A DNA stretch of 64,000 nt from Verpa conica (taxonomy: Eukaryota; Ascomycota; Pezizomycetes; Pezizales; Morchellaceae): the NCBI GenBank assembly GCA_033030425.1, contig JAUFSD010000009.1, positions 868,001 to 932,000 of the forward strand. The letters run 5' to 3'. This document shows positions 20,466 to 31,749 of this stretch, piece by piece. A program made the translations under genes and the position numbers. Each line of letters begins with the position of its first letter. Positions within the stretch are counted from its first letter, which is position 1. The notes under the pieces are model-generated. The model was not told the origin of the DNA. It saw only the letters and a program-made list of their open reading frames with translations, and searched no databases.

Positions 20466-23082
20466 TTAATTGATATCATGCATGGCCACTTCCTCGGTGG
20501 CTTCTGTAGAGACTTGGGCCTCTTGGGTAGGTCCTTCTCTGAGCTTGTTGATGATGGAAATGCGATGGGGGCATTTCGAGAAGTTTGCAGTGTGGTTTCC
20601 TCCACAGTTGACACACTTGGAGGGGGTAGCGACGCAGCAATTGGGTTTTGGATGGACGTGACCGGGGCACGTGGTGACGGCGCACTGGTGTTTCTCTCTA
20701 GAGTGTCCTAGGGAGCAAATGGGGCAGGTGGGTTCTTTTTGTTTGCACCCTTTGGTTTGGTGGCCAAATTTATAACAGTTACGACAGAGGGTGGCTTTGG
20801 ACGCTGACCACATAACAGAGCATCGGCGGGGACATGAGAAGAGTCTGATGGTGGTACCGATGATGGCTGCTTCCTCAGCAGTGACAGTGACAACAACCGT
20901 TGAGTTCTTTTGGGTGTTGCGGGTAACGTTATCAGCAGTGAGGAAGCGGGTGTCGAGGGGAGTGATTCCTGTTGCAAGCTTAACTGCTTCAGGGAAGAAC
21001 TTTTTAAGATGGGTGAGGTCAGGGAAGTTGCCTAGTGGGATGCCTCTGATGGCTACATCACAGGTGGTGGGGGCTTGTTTAAACAGCTGAAACGGATTCG
21101 AGGGGTCGTTGACTGTCTGGTTGAGAATGGCGGTGAGACCTTCGAAAAAGGGGACATATGTGGTAGCTGGAACTGTTGGGGGGGCAGTGACAGAGACAGC
21201 TCCACGTTGATTGATTGAGACTGTGAGGGAAGTAACGGGGCAACTTGTCCTCTTTTGGCGAGGAACTGGCCTAGGAGGGCAGGAAGACGTTGGACGAGAG
21301 ATTCGGACTCTCTGAGGGGGGAAGGGATCTGTCTGGACGAGAAGAACCTTCGCTGGGCAGTGGGTAGGGTCTTGGGCTTATCCTCCGTGACTTTTGGCTG
21401 CTTGGGGCGAGGGTTGGTGGACTTCTTAGGAGTAGTGAGAGCAGCTGACTTAGCTACGTCTACGTAGAACATTTTTTCCGTGACGGTGACCGTTCGAGGG
21501 GAGGCTTTGGAGGCAGGGCTCTGGTAGGTGGGGCCAGCAGGGGGGGCCAGCTGTGTTCTCTGATGGGGGAAGGTTGCAGGAGGGGAGGAAGTCGTATTTT
21601 TGATGTTTTTGACTATCGCTTCGAGCCTTTCAAAGCAATCGTAGACGCTGGTGGGTGGGTGGTTGGAGGCGTACCGTGTCTTTGTCTGAATGTCATCGAC
21701 TGTGGCGGTGATTGTGTCAAGTTGGTGGGAGAGTTCTAGAGCGGCATGTTTGGCCTGGGCCGCAACTTTGAAGGTGGAGCAGAGTAGGGTGAGGAGCAGC
21801 TTTTCCATGGGGGAAGTATTGTTGTCATTCATGGCGTTGGCAACGGTGGAAGAAATGAGAGAGGAGTTCGGCATGCCTATTTCATGGTCTATAAGGCCAG
21901 TTTGAAGGTTGTCGTAGATTTCAGTGAGGGAGGGGTCGGGGCTTGGCATTTTGAAGCCTAGGATTTTGGTAAGTTTGGTGGGGAAAAATGGTTGCCACGC
22001 AAAATTTTGGTGTTGAATTTCAAAAACTGAGAAAATAGAGGGGATGGAGGATGTGCAGAGTTCGTATAACGAATGGGGTCTTATACAGAAGAACTTGATT
22101 TGTCTATTTGTCCTATAGTAACTTGGGTCTATGAGCTGGGACACCAAGCTTAGGTTAACCCGTTGTAGGTGTGGCACCACCGGGTCCACGGCTTCGTTAA
22201 AGCCCTCGGGTATGAGAGTCTCTTCTGGTTCGTCTGCATTACCTTCTTCAGGCATCGAGGCTGGGGGGGACGAATCCATAAATACAAGATCTGTGCCGTC
22301 TTGATCTGCGTTTCCTTGGAGCTCTCTGGAAGGGTGCTGTGCTTCATGACCTGAAGGAGGGTATAGGGACTGTATTTGGTGAGAAGGGAGCTGGGGGTCA
22401 CTATCTGTAACACAATCACACACTAGTTTAGTGCAAGCACTGCTCGGCACTAATCTAGTGAATAAATTGTGGTAGGGGGAGGTTTCAGGCTAAGCCCAGT
22501 AGCTATCTCAAAGAAATTGACTAACTAGACTTGACTTGGTAGGCTAATATACTGATATGAACTAAAGATAGCCGGTCAATTGCATATATTGATAACTAAC
22601 TTAGGTAGCTGAATCCTACCGACCCAAAACTAGCTAGACACGGCAGGTTTTATACTAAAACAAAAACATACATAAACTAGCCGGGGCATTCCATGCTCCG
22701 GTCCAAAAACAAGTAAACAGTAATCAAAAATAAACCGGCACAACCATTCCTCCATTTCTGTCCTGTTCCTCCGATCCCGGTATCCTAATCTCCGATCCAT
22801 GCCAGGATCAAAACACTAAAGGAATACTAATTATCCCGATCCGGTACCACCCTGGTACAATAATTGCTCCGCTTCCGGTGGGGTTCCCAAACATAGTAAA
22901 ATAGATCCAAAGAAACAATAAAGAAATTCCAAGGTGGTTAGTGCCATAACCGCATCCCAAAACAAGTAAAACAAAGAACAAAGTAACATAGCAGGGGCGG
23001 TTACACTATCCCCAAAGTCGAGGGGATAGGAAGTAGTGGAACGGAGAGGAGACTGATGATGTGAATGGGACGAGAGATCCAT
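20466..23082 (-). pseudogene. LINE-3 ORF1, gag-like with three zinc knuckles
   Basis: ORF1 starts at ATG 23082 (MDLSSHSHHQSPLRSTTSYP), is interrupted by an LTR4 copy (22406-23005) whose CTATC duplication lies within GDSDPQ, and continues from about 22405. It is rich in proline and serine, with a coiled region around 21.7 kb (ALELSHQLDTITATVDDIQ). A frame change occurs near 21.2 kb; the other frame then gives CDVAIRGIPLGNFPDLTH and three cysteine-histidine knuckles: CRNCYKFGHQTKGC, CPICSLGHSREKHQC and CVNCGGNHTANFSKC. These are expected RNA-binding motifs of a LINE ORF1. It ends TAA, immediately followed by the ORF2 ATG. Confidence 0.82.
22406..23005 (-). mobile_element. Solo LTR, family LTR4, copy 1 (inverted)
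   Basis: 600 bp, on the plus strand TGTAACACAATCACAC ... GGGGCGGTTACA, with the perfect duplication CTATC at 22401-22405 and 23006-23010. Restoring the target gives an uninterrupted LINE-3 ORF1 frame. It is an inverted near-identical partner of the copy at 23232-23830. Confidence 0.94.
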
Positions 23083-23231
23083 TGTAAAAACTGGGCTGAG
23101 GTGTTCTTGGTGTTCGTGAGAGGTTGGACGTAGATGGGCGGGGGTCTGCAATTTAATACTCCATGAGATCAAGGCCCATGCTCTTATATCTTGTATCCGG
23201 GGGTTTACCCTTTGTAGGCCCGGGATACACT

Positions 23232-23830
23232 TGTAACCGACCCTGCTGTGTTATCTTGTTCTTTGTTTTACCTGTTTTGGATGCGGTTATGGCACTAACC
23301 ACCTTGGAATTTCTTTATTGTTTCTTTGGATCTATTTTACTGTGTTTGGGAACCCCGCCGGAAGCGGAGCAATTATTGTACCAGGGTGGTACCGGATCGG
23401 GTTGATTAGTATTTCTTTAGTGTTTTGATCCTGGCATGGATCGGAGATTAGGGTACCGGGATCGGAGGAACATGACAGAAATGGAGGAATGGTTGGGCCG
23501 GTTTATTTTTGATTACTGTTTACTTGTTTTTGGACCGGAGCATGGAATGCCCCGGCTAGTTTATGTATGTTTTTGTTTTAGTATAAAACCTGCCGTGTCT
23601 AGCTAGTTTTGGGTCGGTAGGATTCAGCTACCTAAGTTAGTTATCAATATATGCAATTGACCGGCTACCTTTAGTTCATATCAGTATATAAGCCTACCGA
23701 GTCTAGTCTAGTTAGTCAATCTCTTTGAGATAGCTACTAGGCTTAGCCTGAAACTTCCCCCTACCGCAATTCATCCATTAGATTAGTGCCAAGTAGTGCT
23801 TGCACTAAACTAGTGTGTGATTGTGTTACA
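23232..23830 (+). mobile_element. Solo LTR, family LTR4, copy 2
   Basis: 599 bp from TGTAACCGACCC to GTGTTACA, duplication ACACT at 23227-23231 and 23831-23835. Together with copy 1 it forms a 1.4-kb inverted repeat around a 226-bp centre that holds the LINE-3 5' leader. Confidence 0.94.
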
Positions 23831-23904
23831 ACACTTCCTGCTCTTGCATATAATCTCTTGCCCTTCTTTGAAATATTTAAGGCACACAGAATCACAGTAC
23901 AGAT

Positions 23905-24522
23905 TGTTATTTTTTTCCAGATTCTCAGTCTGTCTTTCCTTGTCTGTATAACATTTTATCTCCATCTGCTACATTTCATTACGATGACAGTTCTGATTGT
24001 TTTCTTGATACATTTTTACATTTATTACATTTTTACATAACTACTAATGTTTATCGAAGGGTCGCATACCTTATTACTCACATGTATTGCGCCATTTGTT
24101 ATGAGTCATATTTTGTTGCGCTCATTTATGTTTACTCAACACACCATTTCGCTTACAAGCATTGTATTACTCATTTCTTTTGGTTACCTTTACTTTGTTA
24201 CGGTTTTCAGGGTCAAACGGCGTTCCCACCTCGGTTTTTTACATAGTTATCTCAGTTGGAGGATAAAGGACTTTTCTGTATAAATAGCGGGCCGTTCTCC
24301 CTCTTTCTGGGACATTAATTCTCTAGACATAGACGACAATCTACTACGCTATCTTGTTTGGTATTACATGCTCAGAATCCTCGCTTGCCTGTTCTTTATA
24401 GTAATAGTCTACTCTGTTGCTACCACCCATTCACTGGCTTTACGCTTCTTTCTGTGCATCGTACCTGTAGAGTTATACCATTAGGACTTGCGTCCTAAGC
24501 TGTTACTCCGCCATTCTTCACA
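23905..24522 (+). mobile_element. Solo LTR, family LTR1, copy 5
   Basis: 618 bp with the duplication CAGAT at 23900-23904 and 24523-24527. It splits the 5' terminal region of Plavaka copy 2; the uninterrupted version is seen next to copy 3 at about 36.1 kb. Confidence 0.93.
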
Positions 24523-24527
24523 CAGAT

Positions 24528-25083
24528 GATACACGAAGATCGCTACAATTGCATCGACGCCACTACAAATGCGTCAGACTTCTAACATTTTATTCCCTAT
24601 TTGTGTGGATGTCAAATGCAGTGGGAAAAAGCATAAATCCGACATTACCATATTCGGTAATGGCTGTAGCGACGGCTGAGGGTACACGGGCCGTCCGCAC
24701 ATGTCTTTAGACTGTCCACGTTCTTTTGCTTTTACCAAGACCTACGGCAGCGTACTTTTCGGTAGCCCGGTACATCATTATGCACGCGGATTTCTCCCCA
24801 CTATCACATCGTTTCGATTACATTCAGCAATAATCGAGATAGACTCATAAATTTCCTCTATGACACTGATTCATGGGTGAGAATGACCTCATGCCTTACC
24901 ACGGCCCGCTATCTACTTATACTTATAATTTAGTCAATATTCAGCTACCCAAGACAATCAACAATCCAAAAGCAGCACCTACTCCGGTGTTTTTATAGTC
25001 TCCCTCTCAGAGTGCATGTCTACATATATATAACCTCGGTTGGGGGTGAGGCAGTTGGCAGAACACCACATACCATCGCACAC
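24528..25083 (+). other. 5' untranslated region of Plavaka copy 2
   Basis: No gene. ATGATACACGAAGATCG at the left and the following 100 bp reappear inverted near 36.1 kb upstream of Plavaka copy 3, so both belong to the same element's 5' end. A CATTACC...GGTAATG inverted motif lies near 24643-24662. Confidence 0.6.
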
Positions 25084-26281
25084 ATGTTCCCTCCTAAAAA
25101 TCTCTGCCCCTCCTGTGCAAGAAGTTTCAAAACATGTCGGGGATTAAACGTACATACCCTGACATGTATCTACAACATATCAGTGCTATCCAACCCTGAA
25201 TCATCAGAGCCGCCGCCAGTCCTTAATCCATTCCCAAGCCCAGATGGTCTGTCCATACTAGCTATCCCTTATATTAATAGCCGACTAACTCTAACTTTAG
25301 TCCAACAAAGCGATTTTAGGGTAGATACACCTACACGAGATCCGACACCTAGCTCTCCTGAACCAGTTGACCCTGACCTTACTTGTACCGCGGATCCAAC
25401 CCGGACAGTACGCTTTACGGATGTGTATGGCCTAAACTCGGCAGGAAAAACATACGGTCCTGCGGAAGTCTACTCTGAGCATAAATATACAGACTGGAAT
25501 CCTTGGAAACCTTTTCAGAACGCAAAAGACTACAAGCTAGCAAAGTGGTTTGTCGATTCGAATACCACGAAGACGGCGGTGCAGGACTATATGGAGCGTG
25601 GACTTGATGGCGATGCCTGCCGAAGTTTTCAGTCTGCGGACGATCTATGGGCTCTACTTGATTGTTGCAAATATGGTGTAAGACAGGAGAGCTGGATAGT
25701 GGAAGATATAGATGGGGGGAAATTATATAAACGGGATGTTTTGCAGTGCATTCGACTATTACTGTCACATCTACCATTTTGCCAGGATATGGATTACGAG
25801 CCCGTGAAGCTACATGACTCACAGGGCGAAAGAATCTATAATGAGATTAATACTGGAGACTGGTGGTGGGAGACACAGGTGTGTACGGTACCGGAATCGC
25901 TGTAAAGTAGTCTATACTAACTACGAGTCTAATGTAGGAGCGCATACCGGAAGGTGGGACTGTTATACCGGTATTATGTGCCTCTGATAAGACTCATCTC
26001 ACAGATTTCTCTGGAGACAAAGCGGCATGGCCACTTTATATGAGCCTTGGCAACATTCGCAAAGATACCCGCCGAGAAGCATCTAAAATGGCTTGGATCC
26101 TGATAGCTCTTCTTCCCGTACCACCCAAAAACCCAGAGAAGGGCGAAATCCATGATACATGGCATTGTGCTGTTCAACGAGTGCTTGGACTCCTACGGAA
26201 ATTAAATTTATCTGGAAGCGAAATCCTCATGGACTGCTCAGATAATCAGCACAGGAATTGCTATACTATTCTCGCTGCCTG
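25084..26281 (+). pseudogene. Plavaka-type transposase, copy 2, 3' truncated
   Basis: Starts MFPPKNLCPSCARSFKTCRG (C2H2-like finger) and reaches GDWWWETQ before an intron whose acceptor is close to 25939, then ERIPEGGTVIPVLCASDKT and GDKAAWPLYMSLGNIRKD. The frame stops being Plavaka-like at 26281, where CATCAGCAAAAGAC starts a GC-rich repeat. The catalytic C-terminal two thirds are missing, so it cannot transpose by itself. It is close in sequence to copy 3 and more distant from copy 1. Confidence 0.87.
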
Positions 26282-26798
26282 CATCAGCAAAAGACTAATA
26301 GTGTCCGGGTACTACCAGGGACTCCCGGGGACCGCTGGGACCCCCGAGACTCCACCCGATCCCGAGGTAGATGCTGGTGCCCCAGGGACATAGATGCGTG
26401 TCCCGGAGGTGTCCCAGAGACAGGGCATATGGGTCCCAGGGACAGCACATATGTGGTCCCAGGAGCGTACCAGGACAGTCCCAGGGACACTTCTGGACTG
26501 CTTGGGAATCCCATAGGACTGCTTAGAGCCCCCCCACCTGCTTCCCGCCCCTGCTTGCTGCCCCCCCTGCTTGCTGCCCCCCCTGCTTGCTGCCCCCCCT
26601 GCTTGCTTGCTGCTGCTGCTGCCCGTGTGGCCTGCTTCTCGAGTCCTAATTAACGCGTCAAACATAGTCGGACCACGGTCAGACAAAAAGTGAACATACC
26701 ATGATGGGTAGGTTGTTCACTCTATATGGAGGGGTCTGCTTGGCCTCCTGCCAGGGGTTGCTCCTGCTGCTGCTCCTGCTGCTGCTGCTGCTGCGCGT
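26282..26798 (+). mobile_element. GC-rich CATCAGCAAAA-terminated repeat, left part
   Basis: Begins CATCAGCAAAAGACTAATAG and continues as a GC-rich sequence of GGGAC/GTCCC motifs, with CCCCCCTGCTTGCTG tandem units at 26545-26610 and CTG triplets at 26755-26795. The same terminus and similar GC-rich interior occur at 31750, 46122 (inverted) and 53008. No coding function is seen; open frames follow the repeats. Confidence 0.55.
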
Positions 26799-27954
26799 TG
26801 TGAAACTGGCCTATACAATTGTCCAGGCTACATCCCGTTAAGCTTAGAGTTCAGTTCGAAGGTATAAGATACCGACTACCAAGGTCTCCTCAGTCAACGG
26901 TAGTAGTTATTCCTTTAAATCATACAAGAGAGTTCTGAACTAAGATAACATCAAGATTCACTAGAGTTAGTTAGGTGAGAGTGGAAAGCGGTTCAGTTGA
27001 AGCTCGAAAGTCACAAGCAAGATGTTTGTAATAGAGTTTTAAAATAAAGATAGTTCGATAGGTTCAACTATATTGATAAGACTCGTTCTTCCCGTTGATG
27101 TTCTGGTAAAGAGACAAATCTGCCGACTATTTTATATACCGCGGTTTGGGCTCGCGGATTTATTCTAAATCCTAATACAAACGCCTGGGAACCTCCGAAG
27201 ACCCTGAAAACCTGCCAAGCAATCACGCCATACAAATACAAATCTTACAACACAGTCAAAACACCAATACAAATACACTCCCCCCATACTTATACAAATC
27301 CCGACCAGTCCAAGCACTTTGTCCCGGCCCTATTGTCTATTTTAGTCAAGCCCGAAGGTGTACTAGAGTAATGCAATCATGTAAAGCTGTTAGTGAACCA
27401 ATCTGTACTCTGCGGACCGGCCGATAAGTGTACTAACCACCGTATCTGTTCTGTCCTTGCTGTTCCCTCGTGGCAGAGAGTCACCAAAGCCCTTTAGTAC
27501 TAATCAGCAAGCAGTACTGGGAAGCGGGGCCTTTCTCCATACCGTTAGTTTGTCAAAAAACATGCCCCAACTGGCGGAGGGCACAACTCCGTCAGTTCTT
27601 GTCTGATTTCCTCAATTCTTTCACTAGTCAGCTCCCAATCATGCCCTCTCATATACCCTCCGGATTTGGTTTGGACGCACGAATTTTCCTGACACTCCAG
27701 GGGTTATTAGTGGGGTCCAAAGCTTGTATTTTTACTATGCGTTTACAGCAACTCTGAGGGTCGCCCCCAGGACCCGGTGGGTGGCACAGTGGGGCGCTCT
27801 GCAGGAGATAGCCGCCAGCAATTATATCCACACGTGCTTCTCCCCAAACCCCTGTCACGTTTGAGAAACGAACAAGGGATCAAGTTACCTAGATAGTCAA
27901 ACAAGTGGTCTTCATGGTTCCCAGAAATACTCCTCTTATCAGGTGCCTACAACA
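26799..27954 (-). mobile_element. LTR2-family repeat, copy d (inverted)
   Basis: 1156 bp, flanked by CGCGT on the left and CGCAT on the right, a possible 5-bp duplication with one C-to-T change. Sequences about 110 bp long on the two sides (26637-26740 and 27962-28075) resemble each other in direct orientation. It carries the conserved antisense frame, shortened, at 27470-27757. Confidence 0.7.
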
Positions 27955-28362
27955 CGCATGGAGTCCTAATCGACGCGTCAGACATAGCCAGACCGGGACC
28001 GGACAAGGGGTGTTCTTACCATGACGAGTAGATTACTCGCTGTATATGGAGGGGTCTGCTGGAGGAGGGTCTGCTGGGGGGGGGGTCGCTGCTTTGCTGG
28101 AGGAGGTGTTGCTGCAGTCGTGATATGTATGGAGAGGAGCAGGGACTTAGAGGTTTTTGACGACGTTGGGGCCGGGTAACAGCCGGGTAACCTTGTCCCA
28201 GGGACGCTCGGATCCTCTGCAGACTGTCTCGGAGACTCCCAGATCCATTGCAGAGAGTCCTTGGGACTCCCGAAGCCTACAGGCGTCCCATGGGGCCGCT
28301 GGGAACCCCAGGGAACCCCAGAGACTGGTGTATGTTCCAGGAGTAAAAATCTTTTGCTGATG
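27955..28362 (+). mobile_element. GC-rich repeat, right part ending TTTTGCTGATG
   Basis: Mirror terminus of the element that starts at 26282: the sequence ends CTTTTGCTGATG at 28362, directly against SNF2-like coding sequence. The interior has GTCCCAGGGAC-type palindromes. The left and right flanks of the whole interval come from different genes (Plavaka and SNF2), so it may be two fused copies. Confidence 0.5.
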
Positions 28363-29143
28363 CATCAAGAGGGGACCGCAAAGACAATGTCCCAGAACTC
28401 ACTAGTTGGAGTAGCCTTGGGGACGAGGAGGGTGCGGGTGACGAGGGTACGGGTGACGATGACCAAGTTTTCGATATAGACTGTATGCCGGGGATCCGCG
28501 GGATCTTTGGCGGGGGTGATGACGAGGAAAATATGATCCCAGTCGTAGGTTCTGACCACGTCCCCGATGGAGACGACGAGGGGGGTAAGACCTCACCCAC
28601 GGACCCTAACCCTGCCATCAATGAAGTGGATAAGAAGGACAAGATCCCAGATGTGGATCTTGAATTCATATTTGATGAAGAGGAGGGCGAAAAAGACAAA
28701 TCAGACCTGAGACACCAACATGAGAATAACCCGGGAGGATTAGGCGAGGGTCAAAGCAGTAGCAATGAGAACATCTTTTTCGGATTGTATGTTCACCTGC
28801 GGTTGAGATCTAGCGTATCCCTTGTCTAACAATTTTATTAGGTGCACTAAGAATTACAACAATGATTTCGAGCATGAGTGCTTCGACGAGGCTCTTAGTA
28901 GTCTGAATGCAAGCGCATACACACTTTCCGACGCCGACGGTGGGATACAAAGATTTGGCATCCCTGGCTGTGGCAATGTGAGGTTTTACCCTCATCAGGT
29001 GTGGGGGATACAATTTGTTGTACAGCGCCTCATCAACGTGGATGGTTTGAATTCGTGTGTGGTGGCGGACAATATGGGTATGGGGAAGGTATGTGAAAGA
29101 TTGTGTTGCACCCGTGGACTTTGTGCTAACAAAACATATCTAT
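28363..29143 (+). pseudogene. Truncated SNF2-helicase paralogue
   Basis: Homologous to the centre of the SNF2 gene at 39.7-43.3 kb. It reads DCMPGIRGIFGGGDDEENM, then ENNPGGLGEGQSSSNEN, an intron at the same place (donor GTATGT after FFG), then CTKNYNNDFEHECFDEALSS, RFYPHQVWGIQF and NMGMGK (Walker A start). It is cut on the left by the CATCAGCAAAA repeat and on the right, within the intron after GMGK, by an LTR2 copy. Both N-terminal half and helicase core are lost. Confidence 0.82.
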
Positions 29144-30731
29144 TGTTGTAGGCACCCGATAAGAGGAGTATTTCTGGGAACCATGAAGACCACTTGTTTG
29201 ACTATCTAGGTAACTAAATCCCTTGCTCGTTTCTTGAGAAACGCGATAGGGGTTTGGGGAGAAGCGCGTGTGATTATTATTGCTGGCGGCTATTTCCTGC
29301 AGGGCGCCCCACTGTGCCACCCACTGGGTGCTAGAGGGGCCCCTCAGAGTTGCTATAAACGCATAGTAAAAATACAAGCTTTGGACCCCAAAAATAACCC
29401 CTGGGGCGTCAGGAAAACTCGTCCGTCCGAACCAAATCCGGAGGGTATATGAGAGGGCATGATTTGGAGCTGATTGGTGAAAGAATTGAGGAAATCGGAT
29501 AAGAACTGACGGAGTTGTGCCCTCCGCCAGTTGGGGCATGTTTCTTGACAAACTAACGGTATGGAGGAAGGCCCCGCATCCCAGCACTGCTTGCTGATTA
29601 GTACCAAAGGGCTTTGGTGACTCTCTGCCACAAGGGAACATGCAAGGACGGAACAGATACGGTGGTTAGTATACTTATCGGCCGGTCCGCAGATGTCAAG
29701 AACAACAAATCATCAGTTTTCACTCGGTCACAAATTGTCATTCGACCACCAGTCAGCCTTGCCCATTTCATATCAGTTTCATGACTAGTCTCATTTATGT
29801 TTCATGTATGGGATAACGTGGCTTGCCACGTCATCAAGATCTCCTTAGTTTCATATCACGTATCATGTTTCTTGTTTCATGTAGTCTGACACGCTACGTG
29901 TGTCAGCCCCTTCCCTTTCATGTTTCGGCCATACTATAAGTATCGAGCCATTTCCCCAGTTTTTAGTCTTAGCTCTCTATTCTTCAACTTGTATTCACTA
30001 CCAAGTACCTACTCTAGTTCCAGTCTTTCCAGTCTTCTAGTCCATGTGCCCATAGTGTCCCAGTTCTTTAGACATCACCTGCTGACCACACTAGAGCAAG
30101 GGCTTGTGTACTTTTACAGCAGAGTACAGATTGGTTCACTAACAGCTTTACGCGATTGCATTACTCTAGTACACCTTCGGGCTTGACTAGAATAGACAAT
30201 AGGGCCGGGACAAAGTGCTTGGACTGGTCGGGATTTGTATAAGTATGGGGGGAATGTATTTGTATTGGTGTTGTTACTGTGTTATAAGATTTGTATTGTA
30301 TAGCATAATTGCTTGGCAGGTTTTCAGGGTCTTCGGGGGTTCCCAGGCGTTTGTATTAGGATTTTAGAATAATCCGCAAGCCCAAACCGCGGTATATAAA
30401 ATAGTCGGCAGATTTGTCTCTTTACCAGAACATCAACGGGAAGAATGAGTCTTATCAATATATTTGAATCTATCGAACTACCTTTACTTTATAACTCTAT
30501 TACAAATATTTTGCTTGTGACTTTCGAAGCTTCAACTGAACAACTTTCCGCTTATCTAACTGACTCTAGTGAGTCTTGACGATATCGTAGTTCGTAACTC
30601 TCTTGTGCGATTTAAAGGAACAACTACTACTGTTGACTGAGGAGACCTTGGTAGTTGGTATTTTATACCTTCGAACTGAACTCTAAGCTTAGCGGGACGT
30701 AGCCTGGACAATTTTATAGGCCAGTTTTACA
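29144..30731 (+). mobile_element. LTR2-family repeat, copy e, with a nested LTR3
   Basis: From TGTTGTAGGCACCCGAT to CCAGTTTTACA; 1158 bp after removing the nested LTR3. Flanks TCTAT and ATAAT do not match: left is SNF2-like, right is AT-rich sequence leading to a pogo relic. Its antisense frame (29353-29631 and beyond) is broken by the LTR3 insertion. Confidence 0.72.
29694..30118 (+). mobile_element. Solo LTR, family LTR3
   Basis: 425 bp from TGTCAAGAACAAC to TACTTTTACA with the perfect duplication GCAGA at 29689-29693 and 30119-30123. A TACTATAAGTATCG box near 29932 is a plausible TATA element. It lies inside LTR2 copy e and is the youngest layer there. No second copy was noticed. Confidence 0.9.
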
Positions 30732-30904
30732 ATAATTTTGTGATCAAAGCAGAATTCTATCAATTCTAAATTGATATGAGATTCAAAACCATCAAATATA
30801 AGCATTCGCCATTCACCATATGCTCTATAAATCTCAAGTTAGATTTAATTCAAATTTGAGAATAGAATAAGTATAATTTACCTTTGAGCTGTTTCAGGTT
30901 CAAA
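30732..30904. other. AT-rich spacer
   Basis: No gene or clear repeat. Probably the 3' flank of the pogo element. Confidence 0.4.
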
Positions 30905-31740
30905 AATTCACTCTAAATATTCTAAACATAACTGATTGGTGTTAAAGCCTTTTGGTATATGACCATACCAGTACTCCTTCTCTTTTTTATCTTTAAACCA
31001 TCCAGCTAACAAATTTTGCCCTTTAAATATAATTAAAGGAGTTACAATAAACCTATCTGCAGAAACACTTTCCACTACTGTACAAGACTCTCGGTTGATG
31101 TACGCTTTAAATTGTGGATTTTGGCGAATATTTCGACAGATTCGCTTTACTTCTTCCTCGATACCAAGCATAAATCCGGTTTCATCGAGGTTATAGGTAT
31201 TGCGAGGTGCAATATTGTACTTGGAAGTAGTGTATTTTAACTAAATAAAATTAGTATAATATGTTTATAAGAGTAAAAATAATATATACCTTTCCAAAAA
31301 AATTGTCTACTACATCCCAAGTGACAGAGTTGGCACGGCTAGTAGCTATGGCTTTTAATACCAGGTATCGGCACTCTGGATGTCGTGTAAGGAATTGATA
31401 AAACCATTTGTGTCCAATAGTTCTATGGGGATTGCGTCGGTGGAGAAGATTATAAGCAAGCTCATAAAATTGACTTCTACTTGCTAGAATATTAAAGTCA
31501 TCCATAAACAGTAGACGCTCAACTAGCACCTTTTCTTCTTCTACTGTAAGAAGCTGTTGTTCTGCATGTACTTCTGATTGAGTTTTCTGGCCTGGATTTC
31601 AAATATGTCGTCTTAATGTTGTTTCACTAACATCATATATTCGCAGAAACTGAAAGACAATAGGCTTTCTGTTGTTTATAGAGTCTTGTTGAAACTTTGT
31701 GAATTCGGCATGATAATGGCTAAGAGCTAAAACTAGACGC
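30905..31740 (-). pseudogene. pogo-like (Tc1/mariner) transposase relic
   Basis: The minus strand reads, in order, a helix-turn-helix start (HAEFTKFQQDSINNRKP), an in-frame stop after TTLRRHI, a CENP-B-like HTH (LLFMDDFNI, NLLHRRNPHRTIGHKWF, FLTRHPE), an apparent 49-bp intron (31231-31280 region) and the start of the DDE domain (NTYNLDETGFMLGIEEE, VESVSADRFIVTPLIIFKG). It ends at a stop at 30908, before the remaining catalytic acidic residues. With a stop and a truncated catalytic domain it is dead. The family (Fot1/Tan-like pogo) is common in ascomycetes. Confidence 0.8.
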
Positions 31741-31749
31741 TCATATTTG

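Noticed and set aside
22406..23830. One 1.4-kb inverted-repeat (foldback) transposon
   Set aside because: Each arm has its own 5-bp duplication (CTATC and ACACT) and LTR ends, so they are two independent solo LTRs.
26258..26686. Proline- and glycine-rich frames after Plavaka copy 2
   Set aside because: They derive from the CCCCCCTGCTTGCTG and GGGAC repeats of the inserted element.
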